Shown here piece after piece: positions 54,721-64,000 of a stretch of 64,000 nucleotides of DNA; position 1 is the first letter of the stretch, and the number at the start of each line of letters is the position of its first letter. The notes under the pieces are model-generated. The model had not been told where the DNA came from, searched no databases, and saw only the letters and a program-made list of their open reading frames with translations. The translations under genes and the position numbers were made by a program. The DNA comes from Branchipolynoe longqiensis (taxonomy: Eukaryota > Annelida > Polychaeta > Phyllodocida > Polynoidae), in contig CM059186.1 in assembly GCA_030323885.1 (NCBI GenBank), forward strand, positions 171,539,230 through 171,603,229, in the 5' to 3' direction.

Positions 54721-55046
54721 AGAAGATGAGTTATCCAAAGTTTCTATTTTAGAATACTATAAGCCCAATCCAGTCATTAGAATATGTCACACTATATAAC
54801 AGAATTACTTGGTTAATAAGGAGCCAACATGAGTTAACTGGGTTCTCTAGTTAAATTCTAATAACTTTTGTTTTTGATTATTTCTTTGCCTGTTAGCATA
54901 GTTATACAGAATAACAAGACTAAGCTGTGAGATAGCCAGTGCTTCATGTTTAACATTGTTCTGCTTTGGCAACCAAGTAATCAGTATATGTAAGGGACCA
55001 ATTGTTATGAATTACTCATGTTACTACATAACATGCACAATTAAAA
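54721..55046. other. Non-coding AT-rich stretch
   Basis: Nothing recognised. Confidence 0.6.
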
Positions 55047-55226
55047 CAAATTGTAGAATGTTCACATATGTTTACTCTCATAGAAACCTGGTTAGTTTGA
55101 TTTTTATATAAATTTAAGTTTAGGGTTAATATGTTACAATTTGATTTGGCCCCATCCCCTTGTGTACAAATTGTAGAATGTTCACATATGTTTACTCTCA
55201 TAGAAACCTGGTTAGTTTGATTTTTA
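55047..55226. repeat. Direct duplication of 62 bp, 117 bp apart
   Basis: ACAAATTGTAGAATGTTCAC...GGTTAGTTTGATTTTTAT occurs at 55047 and 55164. The spacer contains a 55-bp sequence (about 55114-55168) that recurs at 60008-60062. Confidence 0.85.
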
Positions 55227-55310
55227 TCATATATATATACTATATTGCAAATATGCAAATCAGTGGATCCAATCACCAATACCAAATGCGGAAACCTGGC
55301 CATTTAAAAA

Positions 55311-58300
55311 TTTTTTTTTTTTTATCCCATCACGAGTGTTCCGTTCTGTGTGGCCTAATGATGGGATCGCGGTCTGAGATTGCAGTGGGGACTTACATCA
55401 TACAGGTTTTATGTCAATTTAAAGGAAAATTTTAGGTAATAGGTTTTGAAAGAAGGTGTAATAGGGGTGGGGTAACGGCGGGAAGGGGATCAGCGTGCAG
55501 GGCTGTGTAGTGCATTTGAGAACATTTATATATATATGTATGTACAAGGGTCAGGGCAAGGAAGGCCTTTAGAATACCTATAACCGTGTCAGGGTCTGAC
55601 AGGCCGGTTGTATTTTCATTAAGTTTTTAAATTCAAGGAGACTTGTGGACTGTCTTGTCCTCATTGGAAGTTTATTCCACAATGTGCCACCTCTGTAAAT
55701 CGGTGCTTTAGTCAGTTTGTTTGTTAGTGGCATGGGTGTTTTTAGAAGTGTAGCATCGCTCTGTCTGGTTACTCTGTTTGTATGGTCAACATATTGTTCA
55801 TCATTGGATCTTTTATACATGAGACTGAGGAGATGTGTGTCCCTCCTTTGGCTAAGGTAGCTGACTTGTGCTTTAGCATGCATTTCCTTTACAGACAGGG
55901 TTTTCCCTCTGTAGACAGTTCTAAGTGCCCTGTTTTGAATCCTCTGTAATTTGTTTTCTTGTTGTTTTGTCAGCAGTCCATATATTAAATCATTGTAGTC
56001 AATTATTGGAAGAATAGTAGCTTTATATAGTAACAGGGCTGTATTCTCGCTCATGTAGTACCAAATTTTTCTGAAAGTTGTCATTTTTATGGCTATCATT
56101 TGATTAAGTCTTGAGAGTTGTCGATTACCATTTAGTGTAGAATCGAGTGTGGTCCCTAAATATTTGTATGATTCTACCTCATTCAATACTGCATCACCCA
56201 AATGTAAATTGATAGGTTGTGCTCTGGATTTTTTTACTTTGGTTGCCAAAATTATGTATTCAGATTTCTTTGCATTATTTGTCAGTTTATTTTCCTTACA
56301 CCAGATGTTAACCTTAGCTAGTACATCCTCAACTACCTCTGCTGCAGATGCAATGTTTGGGCTATGGACTGTGAGGGCCGCATCATCAGCAAACAGTGTG
56401 AACATGGCCTCATTTGTTACCAAGGGCAAGTCATTAATGAATATGAGGAAGAGTAGTGGCCCAAGCGTGGAACCCTGGGGTACTCCAGTTGTAATTGATC
56501 TCTCCATTGACTTAGTGCCATTTATTTTTGTAACTTGTTGTCTATTTGATAGATAGTTGGCTATAAATGTACATGATTTAGGACCAAGTCCTGCCCTTTC
56601 AATTTTCCACAGTAAAATGTCATGGTCTATTGTGTCAAAAGCTTTCTTGAAATCAAGAAAAACAGTTATTGTCAGATCTCCTCTATCCATATTAGTCAGC
56701 AGTTCATCTAATAAAGTGGCTAGGGCTATTGTGGGTGATTTATCTTTTCTGAAGCCATTTTGCTGTTTGGCAAGGTAGTTGGTGTCTTCCAAGAAGGTTT
56801 TTATTTGATCATGGATTATTTGTTCGATGACTTTGCCAGGGAGGGGCAGTATTGATATTGGTCACAGTTCATTGCATGATTTAGGATTACTTATCTTTGG
56901 TATTGGTGTGACAGTAGCTATTTTCCATTTATCTGGGAATATACCTGTTTCAATGACAAGGTTGTAGAGATGTGTAAATTCATTTATTAGGATGCTAATG
57001 GCAGTCTTAATGAAGGCTGAATTTATATTCATCATACCAGATGATTTATATGATGAAAGTTCCTCAATCTTCGTGAGTACTTCTTTTCTTGTTATTTTCT
57101 CAAGATTGTATTCATGTTGATTTGCGACTGGGTGATAATTTTGTGGATACTTGGTTTTTTGTTTGAATTTCTTGGCGAGGTTTGCCCCAATGTCTACAAA
57201 ATAGTTGTTTATTACTTCAGCTAACTGACCATCAGGTACTCGCTCACCTGTGCTGTCGTCTACTATGCTGTTTATCTGTGGTTTGGCTTCTGGTTGAATT
57301 TGACTTAGTTCATACCAGAATTTCTTAGGATTCTGGTTGTGCTTTATGGCTTGATCAATGTAGTACATAGATTTCGCTTTCCTCACCTCTGTTCTGGCTT
57401 TACTTGTTAAGCATTTTGCTATAAACTGGTCTCCTGGGTCTTTGGTCAGGTCAGCCTTTTGCTTAAAATAATCTCTGTCCTTTTGTAGTCCTATCAGTTC
57501 ACTGGTGATGTAAACAGCCGTGTTCTCTCTTATTTTTAGTTCAGTCATCGGACAAAGTGTATCTGCTGCCTGGTTGATCATATCTTCTAAAATATCCCAA
57601 CATTTGTTGGGATCCTGTTCTTCAAATATTGTAGTGGGGTTATAACTCTGCAAGATTGTCCTAAGTGCATCAGTTGAAAAGTTTCTATATGTCCTTCCGC
57701 AGTATGCGGTGGTTTTTAGGTTGTTTCTGGGTTTCTTTTTGATAATATAGACTGGCTTATGGTCACTGACATTGTAGCTAAGGACTCCTGCTTGAGTGCA
57801 ATACTTGATGTTAGTAAAGGCTAAATCGATTGTGGTTGCAGTAGTTCTAGTTGACCTAGTCGGTTTATCTATCAGCTGTTGGAGCTCATGTTCTGAAGCA
57901 AATTGATTTATGATTATGGCTGGTAGCTTTCTCTTAGCACTACAGTCTGCATTGAAGTCGCCTATCAGTAGGGTCTCATACTTGTCTATGTCATCTATTT
58001 CACTCATCATATTGCTCAATTCCTCGAAGGCCTGTTTAACACTTCCATCTGGTGGTCTGTATACATTTCCAATTAGGATCTTCTTTGAATAAGTCCTTGT
58101 TACAAGCACCCATTGTAGTTCCAGCACAGCATTTGAAATATTTTGATCTGCATATCTATTAGAATCTACTTGTAGAGAATTTCGGCAGTCAATTCCGAGT
58201 CCACCTCCAGCTTTGGCTTGCCCATTTAGATGTCTTGCTTTTCGATCATACCTAAGGAAGGTGTAGTTTGTTATTGAAGTTAGTCTTTTTTCTATAAGGC

Positions 58301-58530
58301 TATTGAGCCATGTTTCTGATACTGTGAAAATATCAAGTCCCAATTCTGGCAGATCAATTCTTAATTGCTCTATTTTATGTGTGAGACTACGTACATTCAG
58401 GTGTGCTATTTTTAAACCTGGCAGACCCTTCAGTTCATTCAGAGGAAGCCTGCCCAGCCACTTGTCCCATGCTCATATCCTCTGCACACTATCCCCTGGT
58501 ACCCAGGTCCCCCCCGCATTGTCCCAGTCA
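55311..58530 (-). mobile_element. LINE B: 5'-truncated non-LTR retrotransposon
   Basis: A14-type tail at 55311-55325, 3' UTR to 55577, then ORF2. No ORF1 is found upstream; sequence beyond about 58530 is unrelated, so the copy appears 5'-truncated. Its RT is closely related to the LINE C fragment at 63581-64000 and more distantly to LINE A. Confidence 0.8.
55578..58478 (-). pseudogene. LINE B ORF2: endonuclease plus reverse transcriptase (one stop codon)
   Basis: The frame is open from about 58478 through the ATG at 58343. Endonuclease: KIAHLNVRSL, VSETW, VYRPPDG, LIGDFN, TTIDLAFT, SDHKPVY. RT: NGFRKDKS, FLDFKKAFDTIDHDIL, GVPQGSTLGPLLF, the catalytic FADD, and a helical C-terminal region ending TLTRL. 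About 965 aa if read through a single in-frame TGA at 56859-56861, which replaces a position usually Arg in the (N)xRPISI motif. That is consistent with CpG decay. Otherwise uninterrupted, so this is the youngest-looking LINE here. Confidence 0.88.
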
Positions 58531-59055
58531 TTCTATTAACCTTCAAAAGTTATATGAACAAAATAATAAAACAATCTATATATATATATATATATATTTT
58601 TTTTTTAACACACAAAAAATAACACAAATAAAATCTTCAAAAATGTTTCTGTGAAGATAAATAGCTTATTTAAGCTGAGATATGCCTAGATGACTTTGGC
58701 ACCAGTATTTGCCCTCTTATGATTTTAGAGGGGTTAGCTAGAGTATTCAGTTTGGATATTATCATGTGTCTCTGTAGGTTCTGGGTATTGGTTAGCAAGA
58801 AGATTGCAATGGGTAGCAGGGGGTCAACTATATGTCATGCAATTTAGTGTAAGGTACTGCCTGGGTTATAAATCCGTGGATTAGTTGATTTCAATGCCCT
58901 AACTTTTATGAGGTGCTAGAGGAGAGATGGAAGGGAAACAATATGGAGCTATAACAAGTTTACTGATGGACTAACTGGGCATCTATACACATACACATAA
59001 ACCCCAACCACATCACACACAAAACAACTATCAAAAATATGACACATGCAGTATC
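58531..59055. other. Non-coding stretch with T/TA run
   Basis: On the minus strand an A10 plus (TA)n tail-like run ends at about 58578, resembling the LINE A 3' terminus, so an unidentified element's 3' end may lie here. No ORF. Confidence 0.5.
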
Positions 59056-60000
59056 TGTCTAAGGCAGGACTAGGTAAGCCCATACACATAATCATGAACA
59101 CTTTGATATGAACACAGTTGATAAGGAAGCTAGTATGTAGTCCAATATCAGGATAGTATATGGAGTGTTTCTAAGGCAGGACTAGGTAGTCCTATATACA
59201 AAATCATGAATACTTAAACTTAAAGGGGTACACCTACTCTCATAGTTATACGAGGAACAGTTGATAAGGAAACCAATACAGTCTAAGTTCAGGGCAGAGT
59301 ATGCAGTGAACCTCCAATGCAGGACTAGGTAGACCTATGCTCATAACCATGAACATTGGACATTTAATGGGATACCCAGAGTTATACAAGGGACCATTGG
59401 CAACAATCATGAGAATGTAGTCTAAGGTCGGGACGGCATAAGTAATATGTGCCTAAGGCAGGACTAGGTAGGCCTATTCTTAGAATCATGAGCACCTAAG
59501 CTCAAAAGGATGGACCTATATTCATAGTTATACAAGGAACAGTAGACCAGTGAGCTAACATACAATCCAAGACCAGGATGGTATATGCTGTGTGTTTCTA
59601 AGGCAGGAATAGATAAGCCCATACCAATAATAATGAATACTTAAACTTTAAAGGGATACACCTACATTCATAGTTATACAAGGAACAGTTGACAAGGAAG
59701 CTAATACATAGTCTAAGATTAGTATGGTATATGCAGTGTTTCTAAGGTAGGACTCCGTAAGCCAATGCTCACAGCCATGAGCATATAATGTGATACACAT
59801 ACATTCATGGCTATACAAGGAACCATTGGGAAGCAAGCAAGAACCCATTCTAAGGTCAGGACAGCATAAGCAATATGTGCCTAAGGCAGGACCAGGTAGG
59901 CCTATTCTTATGATCATGAACACCCAAGCTCAAGGAATATACCCACATTCAATTACACAAAGAACAGTTGACAAGGAAGTCAGAACACAGTGCAAGATCA
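59056..60000. repeat. Degenerate satellite, about 140-bp unit x 7
   Basis: The landmark CTAAGGCAGGACTAGGTAGGCC occurs near 59058, 59171, 59315, 59452, 59598, 59740 and 59879, spaced 111-146 bp. Other shared blocks: ATAATCATGAACAC and TATACAAGGAACAGTTGACA. Confidence 0.85.
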
Positions 60001-60007
60001 AGATTAA

Positions 60008-60062
60008 ATTAAATTTAAGTTTAGGGTTAATATGTTACAATTTGATTTGGCCCCATCCCCTT
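60008..60062. repeat. Second copy of a 55-bp sequence
   Basis: AAATTTAAGTTTAGGGTTAA through CCCCATCCCCTTGTGTAC, identical to about 55114-55168 and in the same orientation, on the other side of LINE B and the 140-bp satellite. Confidence 0.85.
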
Positions 60063-60620
60063 GTGTACCAGTTTAACCGTGAAGGCTTACAAGGATTCTG
60101 TGGTGTATTTTACTTTTCTCTACCAACATGTATGATGTAATTATATGTTTGCAAGGGTTTTCGACCTATAATTCTAAATCTGTTTTTTACCACAATGCCT
60201 AGATTAGTGCTTAGGCTCACAAGGGTGTTGTTGTATATTTTCAATTGGTTTTACCAACATGTAAGGTTTTAATTAAATTTTTACTTAATGAAATCACCCA
60301 GAAATCAATAGGTTACAATACTCAATATAAAAGGTGCTCAAAAGAAATGCTGGCGGCATAACTGATTCCCTGCTCTACAACCAATATACCAATCATATAC
60401 GACATACAATATTACCATGTTACCACCAAGTGAACATAGCAGGCATATAACATATACAAAATATATACAAATCAAGGTGTATTTTTAATGTGGTGGTGTG
60501 AGGTTTACAAGATAAGAATATAAGTGTATGATTTAAATAGTCCCTGCATATTGTATAGCCCCGTGAACCCATCCCCGTAAATAGAATATTCCCAAAACAA
60601 TACCTAATGTGATGCCCTCG
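60063..60620. other. Non-coding stretch
   Basis: No gene or repeat recognised. Confidence 0.55.
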
Positions 60621-60624
60621 TCCG

Positions 60625-61560
60625 GATTCTATGGGTGGCCGCTGCTCGTCCTGCGAATCCAACTGTTACTGCTGGCTGGACTTGTTATTTGCGGGTGGCC
60701 GTTGGTCGCCCCGCGAATCCAGCTCGTATCCAGCTCGTAGTGTAGGCTGGATCGGCTAACCGCGGGTGGTTGCTGCTCGCCCCACAAATCCAGTTCGTAA
60801 TTTAGGCTGGATCAGTTAACCGCGGGTGGTTGCTGCTCACCCCCCGCAAATCCAGCTCGTAGCGTAGGCTGGATCGGTTAACCGCGGGTGGTTGCTGCTC
60901 GCCCACAAATCCAGTTTGTAGTGTATGCTGGATCGGTTAACCGCGGGTGGTTGCTGCTCGCCCCGCAAATCCAGCTCGTAGCGTAGGCTGGATCGGTTAA
61001 CCGCGGGTGGTTGCTGCTCGCCCCGCAAATCCAGCTCGTAGTGTAGGCTGGATCGGTTAACCGCGGGTGGTTGCTGCTCGCCCCGCAAATCCAGCTCATA
61101 GTGTATGCTGGATCGGTTAACCGCGGGTGGTTGCTGCTAGCCCCACAAATCCAGCTCGTAATTTAGGCTGGATCGGTTAACCGCGGGTGGTTGCTGCTCA
61201 CCCCGCAAATCCAGCTCGTAGTGTAGGCTGGATCGGTTAACCGCGGGTGGTTGCTGCTCGCCCCGCAAATCCAGCTCGTAGTGTAGGCTGGATCGGTTAA
61301 CCGCGGGTGGTTGCTGCTCGTCCCGCAAATCCAGCTCATAGTGTATGCTGGATCGGTTAACCGCGGGTGGTTGCTGCTAGCCCCACAAATCCAGCTCGTA
61401 ATTTAGGCTGGATCGGTTAACCTCGGGTGGTTGCTGCTCACCCCGCAAATCCAGCTCTCACTGCTGGCTGGACTTGTCAACCGTGGGTGGCCGCAGCGAA
61501 TCCCGCGAATCCAGCTCTCACTGTAGTCTGGACTTGTTAACCGTGGGTGGCCGCCGTTCT
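60625..61560. repeat. 60-bp minisatellite, about 15 units
   Basis: Unit: GGCTGGATCGGTTAACCGCG, GGTGGTTGCTGCTCGCCCCG, CAAATCCAGCTCGTAGTGTA. Central units are nearly identical; both ends are diverged. Each unit has a GGTTAACC palindrome (HpaI site) next to CCGCGG. Because 60 is a multiple of 3, several frames stay open as 20-residue repeats without implying a protein. Confidence 0.92.
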
Positions 61561-62604
61561 GTCGTCGAGCGGTTGTTATGGTGTGTGCGTCTAAATGTTG
61601 TATGCATTAAATATAAGGGTTAAGGTTCATATTATGAAATTTACCCGAAATACATAGCATGTAGTTTACTGGCCTTAATATGGTACCATACAAGCAACTC
61701 GAGTACTCAGAGCACTCACAATAAACACAATGAATTTTTTTAGACATATAATTTACTTTACCCCATTACAATATAATAGAAATTTAACCACTCACTGTAG
61801 TATAGTGAAAATACAATGGACCAGTGGTGGCCGTACAGTGGCATACACATAAACAGACGCATAATGAATGCAAGGCACAATAACTCAAGGAGTAATGTAA
61901 AGAAGCTGATTAACATTATGGTGATACAAACAACCAATGCCTCCATCACAATTCCACTAATATTTAATTGCAAGGTTAATCATGCTAGCTATTGGTGGTT
62001 CAGCTATGGCCATGACCAACAATAGATTTACATACAGAATAATTCAACATAATTCATGTACAGAATAATTCAAGTATCGCTTTGGTGAGTCATATTACTT
62101 GGCTACTTGTATAATGATACTTTAAATTTACTTGTCTAGCACAGTAGAATGCATATAATATATGGTAAGATAACATTCTACATGTATCTATATTAATTGA
62201 TATACAAAAGTCAACAGTAATTTTGGAATTAAAAGTAACATTAACCTATAATATTTAAATTTTGTTAATAAACACAAAACAAATAACAGCAGCAAACAGC
62301 AGTATTTAATAGTACATTAGAATTACTTTATATGAGTTGAGCAATTACCATAAATACAATTTGAATAGAGCATCAGGTTACTTAAAGCACTTTCAGATGA
62401 AATTTCAGATATATATTATGAACATTCTAGGACATTTCTAAATAAACAGTGCTGCTTTTGTTGATTCACTATGTCCATGGTAGGAAGTTACTGTAACATG
62501 CATGGATATTACAGTGCAATACAGTTAATATATGAGTTCAATAAATAAATGGTAAGATAACATTCTAAATGTATACATATATTAATGGATATACAAAAGT
62601 CAAC
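61561..62604. repeat. AT-rich non-coding DNA with a duplication before the gap
   Basis: TATGGTAAGATAACATTCTA...ATATACAAAAGTCAAC occurs at about 62160-62216 and again at 62550-62604, about 388 bp apart. The second copy runs into the assembly gap, so a tandem array probably continues there. Confidence 0.65.
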
Positions 62605-63104
62605 NNNNNNNNNNNNNNNNNNNNNNNNNNNNNNNNNNNNNNNNNNNNNNNNNNNNNNNNNNNNNNNNNNNNNNNNNNNNNNNNNNNNNNNNNNNNNNNN
62701 NNNNNNNNNNNNNNNNNNNNNNNNNNNNNNNNNNNNNNNNNNNNNNNNNNNNNNNNNNNNNNNNNNNNNNNNNNNNNNNNNNNNNNNNNNNNNNNNNNNN
62801 NNNNNNNNNNNNNNNNNNNNNNNNNNNNNNNNNNNNNNNNNNNNNNNNNNNNNNNNNNNNNNNNNNNNNNNNNNNNNNNNNNNNNNNNNNNNNNNNNNNN
62901 NNNNNNNNNNNNNNNNNNNNNNNNNNNNNNNNNNNNNNNNNNNNNNNNNNNNNNNNNNNNNNNNNNNNNNNNNNNNNNNNNNNNNNNNNNNNNNNNNNNN
63001 NNNNNNNNNNNNNNNNNNNNNNNNNNNNNNNNNNNNNNNNNNNNNNNNNNNNNNNNNNNNNNNNNNNNNNNNNNNNNNNNNNNNNNNNNNNNNNNNNNNN
63101 NNNN
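62605..63104. other. Assembly gap (500 N)
   Basis: Exactly 500 Ns, a conventional placeholder length. Open frames spanning it are meaningless. Confidence 0.99.
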
Positions 63105-63440
63105 ACTATAGATAGACAACACTGAAAATCCATATATACGATAAAGGCAATGGCAAGGAAGATATGGAGAACACAGGATTGGTGCAAAACCAATGAAAAC
63201 GTGCTGGAGGACATCGTCCGCGCAAAATTCACACAAAACGAAAGCCTGAAGGAGAAACTAATAAATGCTCCAGGAAACGCATTCAGGGAATGCACAAAAT
63301 GCCCATACTGGGGCTCAGGTCAGTACCTGGACAGTGCCAGTGAAGGTGAAACAGTAAAAAAAGGATACAAAAATAAAATGGGGAACATCCTCCAAAAAAT
63401 AAAGGAAAGCCTGTGCAAGGAAGCAAATACAAATAAATAA
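63105..63440 (+). pseudogene. LINE C ORF1 fragment: NADAR domain C-terminal part
   Basis: The plus-strand frame from 63150 (open a little upstream but with a TAG and a 2-base shift near 63135) encodes AMARKIWRTQDWCKTNENVL, EDIVRAKFTQNESLKEKL, NAFRECTKCPYWGSG and NKMGNIL. It aligns without gaps to the LINE A NADAR domain at roughly 60% identity by eye. Missing upstream part lies in the gap. Directly followed, 140 bp on, by LINE reverse transcriptase in the same orientation. Confidence 0.8.
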
Positions 63441-63580
63441 ACAAATAAACAAATAAATAAACGAGCAAAAACAAATATGTCATAAGAAAACAAGAAGAAA
63501 TTGAAAATGAAGAGCAGGAGAAAGCATAAGAGCTATCCCAGCAGGTAAGGAGGAGGTGCAAACAACATAGCAACATAGAT

Positions 63581-64000
63581 AATTCACGACCAAATAAAAA
63601 CATTTCTTGAGGACACTAACTATTTAGCCACCCAACAAAATGGCTTCAGAAAAGAAAGGTCAACGACTAAGGCACTTGCCTCATTAATGGATGAATTGTT
63701 GATTAGCACAGACAGAGGTGAGCTTACAATAGCTGTTTTTCTTGATTTCAAGAAAGCTTTTGATACAATTGACCACAAAATCCTGCTATGTAAGATCAAT
63801 AGAGCTGGACTGGGAAAAAGATCATGTAGGTTCATATCCAACTACTTAAACAATCGACAACAAGTCACAAAAATTAATAATACAGAATCCTCCACGAGAA
63901 CTGTCAGAACAGGAGTGCCCCAAGGTTCCACTTTGGGACCACTCCTCTTTCTGATATTTATTAATGACCTACCATTGCTGTCTACCAGTGCTAATTTCAC
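63581..64000 (+). pseudogene. LINE C reverse transcriptase, partial, runs off the window
   Basis: Begins inside the RT domain (IHDQIKTFLEDTNYLATQQN), then FLDFKKAFDTIDHKIL and GVPQGSTLGPLLF. About 75% identical to LINE B RT by eye. The whole endonuclease and the first part of RT are missing between the NADAR fragment and this point, so the copy has an internal deletion. Continues past 64000. Confidence 0.85.

Noticed and set aside
60837..61328. Repetitive 20-residue 'protein' on the minus strand
   Set aside because: A 60-bp tandem unit necessarily gives such frames; no start context, signal or conserved domain supports coding.
60625..61560. CRISPR-like array
   Set aside because: Units are contiguous with no unique spacers, in a eukaryotic context; it is a minisatellite.
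62569..63236. Frames of 170-230 codons spanning the Ns
   Set aside because: Composed almost entirely of unknown bases.

Overview
This is a eukaryotic, probably molluscan, genome window built almost entirely of transposable elements. The evidence is spliceosomal-type signals, tRNA-derived SINEs, LINEs with endonuclease plus reverse transcriptase, a Ty3/gypsy LTR element, a DIRS-like tyrosine-recombinase element, many inverted-repeat MITEs and several satellite arrays. The molluscan assignment rests on two SINE pieces (14885-15125 and 21518-21612) that I recognise from memory as a repeat very common in gastropod and bivalve sequence; I could not search for it. Only one ordinary host-like gene is convincing, a small secreted cysteine-rich peptide precursor at 27037-27414 (minus). 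Layout: 1-14.9 kb is AT-rich DNA with nested DNA transposons and MITEs (a pogo-like 2.7 kb element, mariner-like, Harbinger-like and TTAA-flanked families) and two copies of a tRNA-derived SINE. At 14.9-21.6 kb a molluscan-type SINE is split by LINE A, an apparently full-length minus-strand LINE of about 6.4 kb. Its ORF1 carries a coiled coil, an RRM-like region and then a NADAR domain (YbiA/DUF1768 family, ADP-ribose/N-glycoside chemistry); its ORF2 has endonuclease and reverse transcriptase. At 21.6-28.5 kb lie a solo LTR, large repeat-filled inverted-repeat elements, the secreted peptide gene, and a tandem repeat holding six perfect TGACGTCA (CRE) octamers. At 28.6-48.06 kb is a protein-primed family B DNA polymerase gene of the Maverick/Polinton/adintovirus sort, with a small spliced first exon. 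It is broken by a frameshift, two stop codons and a 13.9-kb Ty3/gypsy element (33604-47474, TSD TTGT). The gypsy element has gag, pol, a canonical -1 frameshift heptamer and an unexplained third ORF. At 48.06-53 kb is a decayed DIRS-like element (gag, RT-RNase H, tyrosine recombinase). At 53.2-64 kb are three different satellite or minisatellite arrays (about 340, 140 and 60 bp), a second LINE (B), a 500-N assembly gap, and a third LINE fragment (C) in which a NADAR fragment again sits directly ahead of LINE reverse transcriptase. The most interesting signal is this repeated pairing of a NADAR domain with non-LTR retrotransposons: one full-length case and one fragmentary, independent case. Second-tier signals are the spliced viral-type polymerase, the gypsy third ORF, the CRE array between the peptide gene and the polymerase, and two inverted-repeat elements abutting the same short sequence at two loci. 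Nearly every coding element carries inactivating lesions, so the region looks like old, heterochromatin-like DNA. Gene relationships here are mainly nesting relationships, not a pathway.
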